From Antedon bifida (lineage: Eukaryota > Echinodermata > Crinoidea > Comatulida > Antedonidae): DNA of 64,000 nucleotides. This document shows, piece after piece, positions 21,901-33,900 of this stretch (positions are counted from its first letter, which is position 1; each line of letters begins with the position of its first letter). The stretch lies in the NCBI GenBank assembly GCA_963402885.1, contig OY727095.1, positions 27,595,001 to 27,659,000 on the forward strand. The letters are read 5' to 3'. Position numbers and translations under genes: made by a program. The notes under the pieces were generated by a model. The model was not told where the DNA came from. It worked only from the letters and a program-made list of their open reading frames with translations, and did no database searches.

Positions 21901-24900
21901 GTTGCTGACGGGAAACAACCAGGTATCTATTTATTCTGGCTGGAAATCCAAGCAAATACTGATGGCTGCCGAGCTTTATTCCAATCATTTGTTAGTTTTG
22001 AAAAATCCGAAAAATATCTCAGCGAAAATGGGGTGTGCAATAACTTAGAATGTACTGATGCAACTAAAGTCAATGATGCTGATGTGGAACTACCTTTAGA
22101 GAATACAGCTATTGAAAGTAACATAATAGAAACTGAATGTAATGATACATTACATGACCTGGTTACCACTGATGTAAATGACCTCCATAACGTCCATTCC
22201 GCTTGCACTCAATCACACTTTGATCCAGACATTAGCTTCTCCAAATCTATCTGATTTGCTAAAAGAAAACTTCGAACTCAAAATTAAAATGTCTGAAAAT
22301 GAAAATAGTCCTGACAGATAAATTACTAGCTAATAACAATGATTGTGCTATTTTGTTTGAAGATGTGAAAGATATTCGATGTGAGCTTAATGAATTTTAA
22401 AAAGAGGTTAAATCCCTACAAGAAAATAGAAAATTCAAACAGAATATGAATATTAAATTCGAAGCTCTTAAGTCCGATGTAACACATTTGCAGCATACTT
22501 TACAACTTTTGCAGCAAAAAGATAAGGAACTACATGATCTACTTATCTCAGCTCATAAAGATGCTGTTAAAGCCAAAGATGAAGCATACGATGCGAATCT
22601 AACCCAAGTTGCTATTGACACATCCGACTTTATTACTGTGAAGGGACATAGTGTTACTCAACATAAAACCTGTCATCAACTTGGTCTGTAAGAGGGATGT
22701 TTCTCTCCTCAAGAACAGTCTATACATCCAAATAAGCAATCTGTTTCCAATCAGAATTATCTGACCTCATTGGACCTCCCGAAACAAAATCGGTCTACTG
22801 TAGAACCAAATTGTGACAGTAAAGCTATTGATGATTCTCGGACTTATTCCGAGCAGCTAATTGACACTCTCTATAATGCATTGGACATGACTAGCCCTAC
22901 TAATGATGTAACGAAGAGTACTGGAAAACTTTGACATAAAAAACGACATCTCTGTGTGAAACCTTGAAGCCAATAAAGTGCACAGTTTCCTCCATCATAC
23001 ACCGACGCAACCAGATGCGATGATGTAGAGAGAGCAAATCACCATATGAAACTCATATGCAAAGAGAATGGCTGGGGATTTATTGCTAAGACAAATATTC
23101 CATTCATGAAACTATCTTCTGATGGAGTTCAAATTAGCCCACGAGGAACAAGTACTCTGGCGAAGAACATTATTGATCACATAAGTAGTGAGTCGGCGAT
23201 GAGTCCACCTCCGTCATCTTTTCTGCTCTCAAATCATCAGTACCAACCAAATCGTCAGAGAGGGACTCTGAAAATCGATGCAAGAAAAGAAAAGAGTGGT
23301 TCAAGTACCTGGAACTTGTACGAGAGCTGCTCAATCCACGAAAACCTACTCACAAAAATTAAATTCAAATTCTGCAAATTCATCACTTATATTTTGTTTG
23401 CTAAATGCTCGTTCATTGTTCAAGTGATGAATTCACAGACTTTGTTGTTAGTAATGACATTAATATCGTGTCTGTGTCTGAAACATGGCTTCGACCTGAT
23501 GACAACCTCTCCATTGGAAACATAACTCCACTGGGATATTGTTTCAAACATGTTCTTAGATAGGATAAGATCGGTGGAGGGGTTGGAATTTTATTTAAAT
23601 CTAGTCTAAGTGTTAATATGAAAACTGATGTTAATGTTTATTCTTCATTTGAATCAATACATTTACAGTTTACATTAAGTAATGCTTCTATTGGTGTTTA
23701 GGAATGTGCACTAAGATGGTGTCAATCATACTTGGCGGACAGACCTCAACACATTTGTATTAGAGAGGCAATCTCTCAACCTACCACTTTTAATTTCTCT
23801 GTTCTGCAAGGATCTGTTTTAGGTCCACAATTGTTTACAATTTATTTATATCCTATTCGTGATATCTTTAAGAAATATAATAATAATAATAATCTTAGCC
23901 ATCATGTTTACGCTGATGACACTCAAATATATATATCGTTTAAACTTACCATGACACAGAGTGAATTATCAATTGATTTGCTTGAAAAATGTATCTCTGA
24001 AATTCGTGTCTGGATGGTCAAAAACTTTTTAAAACTTAATGATGATAAGACTGAGTACATTCTATTTGGTTCGCAACAACAATTAGAGGAAATTCCATCT
24101 AGGAGGGATTCCATTGGTAACTTCTGTACTGAAAATACTACACAAGTTAGAAATCTTTGTGTAATTCTTCTGGATGCTAATATGACAATGACGGCTCATA
24201 TTTATAAAATTACGTCTGCATCGTCATATCATTTAAGAAACATTCGAGGCATCAGAAAATACTTAAATCGTGCAGCCGCTGAGCAACTTGTACATGCATT
24301 TGTTAGTTCGCGTCTCGATATGTGTAATTGCTTGTTATTTGGTTTTTTTATTTTCTCCCACATAAACAACTGTATAGGCTTCGGCTCATACAAAATGCGG
24401 CTGCACGAGATGTAACTAACTTGCCCAAATTTTCGCATATTACAGGCACCTTAAAAGAGTTACATTGGCTGCCTATTAAACAATTGTTTTTTAAATATTG
24501 TTAATTATTTTCAAAATTATTAATGGAATTGCTCCAGAATATGTGACTGATAAGTTGCTTTTATTTCAACCGAAATCTCACAACTAGTTTGGAGATCGTG
24601 CTTTTTCTATTAATGCTCCGCGTCTGTGGAATGACATTCCTGAATGGATTAGGAATTGTCATACAATTAGTTCTTTTAAAAAATCATTAAAATCATACCT
24701 TTTTGCTGAGGCATATGGTATTAATGAAGTATAAACAAACAGTGTTGTGATTAGCGCCTTGAACACTTTTAGTGGATATGTGCGCTATATAATTTGTTAT
24801 ATTATTATTATATTATTATTTATTTGTGAATTAAAGAGTTGTAAATTACTTTTATCAGATTTTAAAAGATTCGACATTATGCTTATACCTATAGATACAT

Positions 24901-27900
24901 ATACTGGGTTGAATCGTACAACTTAGATAGGATAGAGAGAGCAAAGTTAAAAGACGTTAGTGAAAGAATGGCCGTAATAACGACTGGACTTATGAAACCA
25001 TATGGACTTGTTTTAGTAGTTCCAGGTAAGGTATGAACTGTACAGTATGCAAGTTATCCACAATTGTTATATAATTTATTGAAAGTATATATAATGATAG
25101 ATAGATAGATAGGCCTATAGTGTATTGGGGGTCCAATTAAGTTTATCATCCAATACAGTACCTAAATATTACACTGTAAAACTATAGTGACCCTATCATC
25201 ACCAATCTTAACTACGTCATAAATAATTGTTTTTATACCATTCAGTAAGACGCAAAACTTTACAATAATAATCATTAAGAGAGGCGTTATCAGAAATTAG
25301 ACCAACCAATGCAGTATCATCTGCATAATTTGATCGCCATGCAGGATTCGCACACAGGGCGGTAATTTTGAAGGAAACTTCTGATCCAAAGAATTATATA
25401 AAACTATAAGGATTAATGTTGAGTTGTTTAAGTTTAGATAGTAGGATATTACATTGAAGGGTATTAAATGCTGATGAAAAGTCAATAAACAGGAGACGGG
25501 AGTATTGTAGTGCTCTTCTTATCTGAATTGAATGAGCAAGGGTCACTGTAGCATCCTCCACACCACGACGCGCCCTGTATGCAAACTGCATGGGGTCCAA
25601 CTGGCATTCAACTACGGGTTTAATAATGAGAAATAAATCGTTCAAAATATTTCATAATCAATGAAGTAAGTGCTATAGGTCTAAAGTCATTTAGCACTTT
25701 TACAGATTTCAATTTAGGTAACGGTACGATCAACGATTGTTTCCAAATCGATGGGACAACCGAAGAGTGTAAACAGATTTGAAATATAGTTTGGAATATG
25801 TAGGCTAACTGCTCTGCACATCCTTTAATTAATCTTCCGCAAAGCTTGTGAACACCAGCGGCTTTTCTGGATTTAGTTTACGGAACAATTTTATTACGTC
25901 ATTAATGGAGATACAGACTTCATTTGTGAGGCAAAGATTGTTTGTTTGTGATGTTATTTTCAAAATTAAAGGAGTCGAATATAATATAGGGACATGACAA
26001 GACTACTATCATCGTGTCCAGGAAGCGACACGTGTGATGATTTATTATTTAAATTAGTAATTGTTTTAATATCTTTCCATGTTTCTCGGGATTTTTTTTC
26101 GTGGAAATGTGTTTCAATTCTCTTTTTAAATCTTCATTTGCCTTTTTTAATACTTGATTTAAGTTTATGTTTAGCTATTTTCAGTTTAGAGACATCAACA
26201 GTGTGTACAATGTACACTGATTGTAACTTTTATGTGGAACAGTAAAATGAATGAACATTAAAATGAATGAATGAACAGTAAAATGAATGAATGAACGAAT
26301 TAACGAATGAACGAATAAACGAACGAATGAATGAACGGACCCACCAACCAACGACCGACCGACCAACCGACCGACTGAAAGATGGACGGACGGACGAACG
26401 AATTTAAACTTTCTGATGTATGTACGTACAATCAAATTGAACGTAAAACTCTCTTCACTATTTCAAGATGGAAAGATGTATTGGTGTGATTCTGGGCATA
26501 ACTTCATTGAGGAAGCAAACCTTGATGGAACTAACAGAAGAATCATAACTCTCGATTCAATCCAACCTAATGATATTGATTTTTATGAAAATTTTCTGTA
26601 CTGGACAACAGCTACTAGCGTATATAGAGTAGATAGAAGAACTGGAATATCATCATTGCAGAGTACCGATAGTCGACTTACTCAAGCAAGGGGCATATAT
26701 ATTTTCAAAAGTAAGTATCCTCATACCAAATTGCAACCATTCGATTAACAAATGATAATGTATATATATTTGGTATGTACAGTACCTTTTGAATACTAAT
26801 TTTATTTGGTCATGATGTATGAACAACTTTCTATTCTTACACAAATCCCTATTGAAACCCTTTTTCAGAATTTCTTTCCCGGTTGTTGGTACAGTACTGC
26901 GTTTATCATACTCATCCACATTAAATGATATTTATTTGGTATAGATAATGCTTGCACTTGCTTTATATTTCCATTAGTATTATAGAAATCATTTACTAAT
27001 ATAATACCATTCTTAAAAGAAAATAATTATCAAAAACCGTTATAGATACTACCTATTTTTGCCATTTTTTTTTCAAACAGTCAAATGCCTTTTCGAAATA
27101 AAGAATAACAATTAGACCAGGGTTATTTTTTTAGATTTGGTCAACTCAAGCATGTCCGAAATTAATTCTCTTGTCGCCAATTGATAAAGAAAGTGCAGCT
27201 TGGCTGGAACCTATGACCTACCCTTTATGGGTTGGAGTCCCGCGCATGTTTTTACAATATCCTTAAATAATTACTTTGTATAAAATACAATTAATAATCA
27301 ACGTTATTATTTCTAATCCCTTGCATTTATATAAAATTAACACTATAGAAGATGCATTTTGCTTATTCGTGCATGAAATAGCCTCCATATAAGATGGGGT
27401 TTGTCGTTACTCTCTATATTTTATGTGGTATTAGTCTACAGAGTTGATTTCATCATAACTGATGGGGCAATATAGTATAGCACGGCATGTGTACGGATAA
27501 CTAATCAAACTGACATGTTAACTAATTGTGTTTGTCTTTATTAATGTAACATACATTCACCGCAGCTGTTGATATGCATGCGAGTGTAAGCGTTGATGAT
27601 TCAACAACCTACTATGGAAGTGGAGATGAAGTGAAGATGGACTTTTTGGTTAGTACTATTGGATTGACGTCATCCGGAAGAGACTTTAAAGTCACTTTTA
27701 CAGCTGAAAATACGAAGGTATTTAACTTTAAAACAAGGCATTATATATTTGTATCGTTGCTGAAAATTAGCTTAGATGTTATTTTACGTGTGTCGGATAT
27801 TTGTCACTGCTTATTTTTTACAAACTGCATTTAGCTTAGTACATTAACGTATCACTAACGCTTGATAGATAGATATATTTAATTTAATTCTTTTCTTCTA

Positions 27901-30900
27901 AACATACATGTTTAGAGTTCGATTTCTAAAATTTTTCAAGTTTTCTTGTTTTGAATTACCGACGTGATAACTGATTAGCATAGTAAGGACCCGTTCCAGC
28001 TTACTTAACTTAACCGCTAGTTGGCTACATGGTTTACCACAAACTTACCCGGTACCGATATTTCTTTTCATACATAAGTTGGGGACCCGTCATGAAACGT
28101 CACAAAATAAACATGAATATTCATTAGTCATGTTCATAAGGCGTGACTTAAGAATCAAGCAAACTTCAATTCGCTAATGCAAGCGCTTCCCGTGTGTAGT
28201 CGAGTGGATTATGGACATTTACATGTTGATGTAGCCTATGGGTTCGAATCTTATGATAAACTCATTTTACTTTATAGTAAGAGAGATTATTTAGAGGGTT
28301 AGAGTTAGTTATATTTTAGTTAACTATTAAGTAGTTAGTAGTTATCTTCCACATCTTTTCCCAACTTATGTACGAAAAAAAATCGCTACCCGGTAAATTA
28401 CTAAATCTTTGTAAAATAGTAATATAATATAGTGTTTTTGCTATACAGTATAATTGCTGTAGTACAATAAAATATTTTATATTATTAAATTTCAAAAAGC
28501 TTAGAGCGTAGTAGAGTAATTATACAGTAGTTGGACTTATTTCTTTTCAGTTCGATTTGTCTGCAGATCATTTTAAATGGACCCTGAGAGGAAGGGGATT
28601 AATAAGCAATGAAGCTACGACGGTAAGGTTTTGTGTTAATTTTACAATACCGACTTTTTGCTTCAAGGCGGTAGACTAACGAAACGGTAATTTAGTGACG
28701 GTAATAGACGGTAACGGATGTGGAACGTGTATTTAGTGAGCTTTTGTTTCTTGCTTGGTTACTTGGTAAATAGGCTCTGTAGAACAACTTTCTTGCATGA
28801 AATCCATGCTGGTCACAATAATTGATATTGTTGCTGACAACAAAACCAATCAGTAATTTTGGAATAATTTTTTCCATTAATTTAGCAACTTGACTTGTCA
28901 ATGAGACTGTATATAATTAGTACAGCTAGAACGGGAACCTTTCTTAAATATGTGGGTCACATTTGCATCTCTCCAATCTTGCGGAATTGCTCCAGTTCAG
29001 AAAGAATGCTGGAATATCATAGCAAGTGAAACATCTAAATGTAAAACTTGTCTTAAGACGTGTGTGTCTATCTTGTCTGGACCACAACCTTTGTTCAATC
29101 CAAACGTGTTAAGAATGCAATTTTAACAGAAGGTGTATTAATGAGCTTTCGTTTCGGGACGGTAGACGGCAATTTTAAAGGTGACGGTTGTTGAACGTGT
29201 ATTAGTGAGCTTTACTTTGGGACGGTAGACAGTAATGTTAAGAGACAATAACTGTTGTGGAACGTGTATTAGCAATAGGGTTGGTGAAATCTGTCCACAA
29301 TAGGTTACTTTTCTGTCCATAATAGGTTACTTTCTGTCCACAATAGGGACTAGAGGGCGCTATATTTTGTCCATAATAGGTTACTTTCTGTCCACAATAG
29401 GGACTAGAGGGCGCTGTTGTTTGTCCATAATAGGTGACTTTCATAATTGGCTGTCCAAAATAGGTGACTTTTTGTCCACAATAGGGGATTTTATTGGAGT
29501 AGTGCGCCATCCATTGTGTTGTCCATAATAGGTGATTTTTTTGGCGTACTCTCGTACGTACGTAGTTTGTTTCGCGAGTAGAAGTAATACTAATTTGGGA
29601 TCAATTTGCTTTCTCTTCAGACTTTGAGTTGAGGCTACCGACCTAGGCTAGGCCTAGGCCTAATTAGTATATTATTGAAGTCTCTCTAGCCTAGGGGTCT
29701 CTCTAGCCTAGGCCTAGGGCCTAGTCCTGTTAGTTAGGCTACCTCTATACTATACTATAGGCCTACTTAGGCCTACTACTACTAGCCTAGGGCTAGGCCT
29801 AGCTTAGATACAGCAGCAGGGTACCTCCCTGCTTTAAGCAGTGCTTTAACAGGAATACAAATGACATGGGCTCCATATTAGGTAGATATGTTTCCTACTA
29901 CAAACAACTAGGCCTAGCCTCAGTTATCTTGTTTGTTTGTTTTTTTATTATTTATTAATATAATATGAATATATATACAGACTAACATACTATTTTACTC
30001 GTAACTATATTGCCTATTCTGCAGGTCACTGGCGGACTAAGTGACTAGAGGCCTAGTCACTATTTAATACGGTCTTTTACTACTGCCACCGCTACTATAC
30101 TTTGAAGACCGAAATCTTCAAATCACAAACATCTAGATTGCTAGATTGAACTATTAAAATTTTTGTTTTTTTTATTATTTTGTGAATGAACGAGTCTTAT
30201 CCAGACAGTTCGGACAGTTAATAGGTTGGCAGTATAGTAGAACCAGAGCTAGTGTTACTGTGTTATTAATTATGTCATCTATTTAAATCTCAATTGTTTT
30301 CCCATATTTTTTGCGTGTATTACAGATTGTGTACAGTGTATCTTCTGATCAATGTATAGTACAGTAGCATGGAAATGTCTATTAACTAGGGTAAGTAACA
30401 GATAGGCCCAACCTACAATTGGAGAAAAATACTTTACATATAACCCACTACATCTTTTAGGAGATTTTTCAATATGATCAAGATACTGTGAAATCCCAAA
30501 AAGAAGCCTATTTCAAAACAGTATTTGTTTGCAAAAGTAATCTCGAAAAGGAGGATACAAATGAGACAAACTGAATATTATCAGTACCGTAGTAGAAAAA
30601 CTTACTGACAATACATTTGAAATGTTCTATTCATTTGCTTTGCTAGGAAAATAAAAGTAGATATTTCTTTGTTTATTTCCATTCATTATAAACATTACAA
30701 TCACCATACAAAGAATAGATAAATCCACTGACAAATTCATGCAGAAAATATTTCAAAATTTAATTAAATGTTATATTATTAAAGCATTCATTCAATAAAG
30801 CCTTTATCTTTAAACATTTAATATAAGTTTTTATATAGTGAGTATGGTAATAATTGACTCTGACAACTGGCATAAACATAAATTTAGTAAAACAATCCTA

Positions 30901-33900
30901 TATATCTTTTTTATAAATGCAATAAAATATTTAAACATAACTGTGTCCCACCATACAACATAACAATTTGACTCAGCATTACTAAGATTGAAGTTACTTT
31001 TATTATACAATACCTAAACATTATTAAAGTGTTTAACTATTTCCTTTTTTTATTATAGGCATACAGATGTTTGATATTCTGCCCATATATCCTGCTGAAA
31101 TGAAAAGGTACATCATTTCAACATAATATCTTTGATCATATCATCATCGGTCAATATTTATAGTAATAAACATAATAATTATGGTGTATTTTTTTTATCT
31201 TTGCTATTTTTTAAATTGTAGTTTAACCATATTTTTACACTTTTAAAATTAATAATTCAGTATTTTTGAATGTGATTTAGATTATGAATAAATTTAGAAT
31301 ACAGAACAAAATTGTTGATTGTACACTGCGTGTATGTAAACTGGATTTATTGTCGTATTCCTAATGATTCAAAATAATATTTATTTTGCTTCATTATTAA
31401 AGATGTATTGTCCCTCAAAAACATGAAAAATTAATTCAATCAGACTTTGAATATGTTATTTTGTAGTTTTAATAAAGTTAATCGAAAAAAAAAACGAAAA
31501 AAAAATAATGTTTTCACTTGTAAAATGACAAAATAAATGGTTAAATTCAACCAAAAATCCATTGGCTAGCAGCCAATTTGACCATTTTTTGCTTTAAATT
31601 ACATTTTTTTCAGGTAATACATTTTTTTTCAATCTAATTTTTGGTCAATGTGGATAACTATTATGTTACAATAAAATGGAATGGAAATTTTTTTTAAGAA
31701 TTATTTTTTCAGGGGGACAATACATCTTTAAACATTAAAATTGATTCATTTAATTAAACAACAATATAATAAATGGATGAGAACTGCTGCTGTTGATTGA
31801 CTACTGACTGGGATGATTTGTCATGGATTTTGAAAAAAGGGACGACCTAAAATGACGAAATGAAGTGCTGAACTCTGATGTCTTGCAATATTAAATTGAT
31901 AACGTTGATTTTTATTATTACTGTTAACAAAACAAAAAAAAAACAAAAAATTTACGGTAAAGAGAAAACATTATCATATATCTATATAACCTATGTGGAC
32001 TATCATCAGGAATTAAAGGTATAAAGGTATAAAAACGTATTTTACTAAAACAATAGGAAGATTCAAATGTTGTAAGCCTACATATTTACAAAAGGAATGG
32101 AAAACCCAAAGATGAAATGAAAAGCTGTTGTCAAGCGTCTTTAACTCCTATAATTTGTAAGATTGTTGAGAAATTGCTTTGATGTATCTAGAATAGTATA
32201 ATAATATACTAATTACATTTTTTTCAGTTTGGAATTAAACAAATGTATAATATTGAACTTTTACTTTCAAAGGTTTTCATTCATGGGCACAGTTAAAGGC
32301 TGTAAACATTTTAATTGTTGTTTCTTGACTTTTCTTCTGCACTGGACGGTGTCTAATAAAAAGAACTTAATAACTCAGTAGCTGTTGGTGAAAACACCAA
32401 TGGATTACAGATTTTATTTCAAATAAAGCGCAAGTCAAAGTTGGTGATATTGTAAATAATATTTCTTCTTTTTTAATTTGCTGATGATCACACCTTATCA
32501 CGTCCTATAAAAATAATGATTGTACTGTATAATGCTTCAATTAGATTATATTTAATTGCTAAATGAGCAAATGTCAACAATCTTAAAACCTTAAATCCTG
32601 TACAATGTGCCATAATATTCTCTCAAACTATTTACATACACACTGTAACTTAGTGAACATTGTCTGATTCTTGAGTAATTCCACTTGTCTTTACGTCTTT
32701 GTTACATGCATTAGGCCTATATAAAATATGTCTTGGTCAAGTTGAACAAAGCTCTATTACTCCTAGTGGTTAGATTGTAGTGTGGGCACCATTTGAGAAA
32801 TATTATGTTTAGAGAATAAAAAGTATGCAAAGGAAAAAAACAAGGAGTATACAAAGGAAAACAACAAGGAAAGTGATTTTAGACAAAGTGCTAGAAATAT
32901 TACCTATTGGTTGATTGATCACTTATTTCAGAATAAAAATTTCATACAACAATTAAAAAAAACCGGAAAATCACACTTTAATAGGATTTTTTCTCTCAAA
33001 ACCTATTTGAAGACTCTATTGAAGACTTGTTTGAATTACATTTAAACTTTTATTAGGATTTAAGGTGTTGAAGGGTTATTTTTGGTTTTGTTGGAATTCA
33101 AAAGGCAATTCATAATTCTTCCCAGAAAGCAAATTATTATTTACGATACAACTTTCCTACTATTAACTCAGACTTGGAGGCCTATAGGATATAGGCCTAG
33201 GGCCGCGGCTAGGCCTAGTTTAGTTAGTACTTGGTTTGCCACTATCTAGCCTATACTAGGGCCATGCTACTTTAATTACTAGTCTACTATGCTATGGAGT
33301 TTCCTACACAAGTTACACATTACAAAAATCACCTATTATGGACAACATAATGGATGGCGCACTACTCCAATAAAGTCCCCTATTGTGGACAAAAAGTCAC
33401 CTATTTTGGACAGCCAATTATGGAAGTCACCTATTATGGACAAACAACAGCGCCCTCTAGTCCCTATTGTGGACAGAAAGTAACCTATTATGGACAGAAA
33501 AGTAACCTATTGTGGACAGATTTCACCAACCCCGCTCTGTATTAGTGAGCTTTAGTTTGGGATGGTAGACAGCAATGTTAAGACAATAACTGTTGTGGAA
33601 CGTGTATTAGTGAGCTTTAGTTTGGGACGGTAGACAGTAATGTTAACAGACAATAACAGTTGTGGAACGTGTATTAGTGAGCTTTAGTTTGGGACGGTAG
33701 ACAGTAATGTTAACAGACAATAACTGTTGTGGAACGTGTATTAGTGAGCTTTAGTTTGTGACGGTAGACAGTAATGTTAACAGACAATAACTGTTGTGGA
33801 ACGTGTCCTACTGAGATTTGAAGTGTTTAGTAGTGAAATGCGGTAGACGGTAATTTACCAGTCCGATGACGGAAAATTACGGAACGGAATACACCTTCCA

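Larger units (their letters stand above)
16495..26710 (+). other. Gene B YWTD beta-propeller (four exons)
   Basis: Exons 16495-16740, 20486-20648, 24895-25025 and 26468-26710 encode blades with [32 protein letters not shown] and NFLYWTTA, plus DRRIILDTG and NRRIITLDS strands. With the diverged first blade this gives six, the number in LDL-receptor-class propellers. Unlike gene A there is no EGF exon afterwards; the next exon (27566) starts a different domain. Donor/acceptor phases are 1, 2, 1, 1, identical to gene A. Confidence 0.85.
29273..33537. mobile_element. 4.27-kb DNA transposon with long terminal inverted repeats and 8-bp TSD, hAT-like, non-autonomous
   Basis: Left inverted repeat 29273-29540 and right 33324-33537, nearly identical in reverse complement and both starting near GGGTTGGTGAAATCTGTCC. 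TGTATTAG is duplicated exactly at 29265-29272 and 33538-33545. Removing the element and one TGTATTAG restores the consensus AACGTGTATTAGTGAGC of the 67-bp repeat it sits in, which proves the boundaries. An 8-bp duplication and CA/GA-GNGG ends suggest the hAT superfamily. The inverted repeats consist of smaller units (CTGTCCACAATAGG). The interior has no long open frame and no transposase; it holds AGGCCTAG clusters and a nested MITE (31397-31735). Confidence 0.88.

Noticed and set aside
26181..26435. Minus-strand frame with Val-His-Ser-Phe repeats
   Set aside because: Produced entirely by the GAAT/GAAC microsatellite.
27180..27255. tRNA-like GGTTGGAGTCCC motif
   Set aside because: No matching A box at proper spacing and no cloverleaf; not called as tRNA or SINE.
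33289..33545. Frames with repeated [11 protein letters not shown] in both inverted arms (also 29138-29510)
   Set aside because: These are translations of the CTGTCCACAATAGG sub-repeats inside the transposon's inverted repeats, not a protein.
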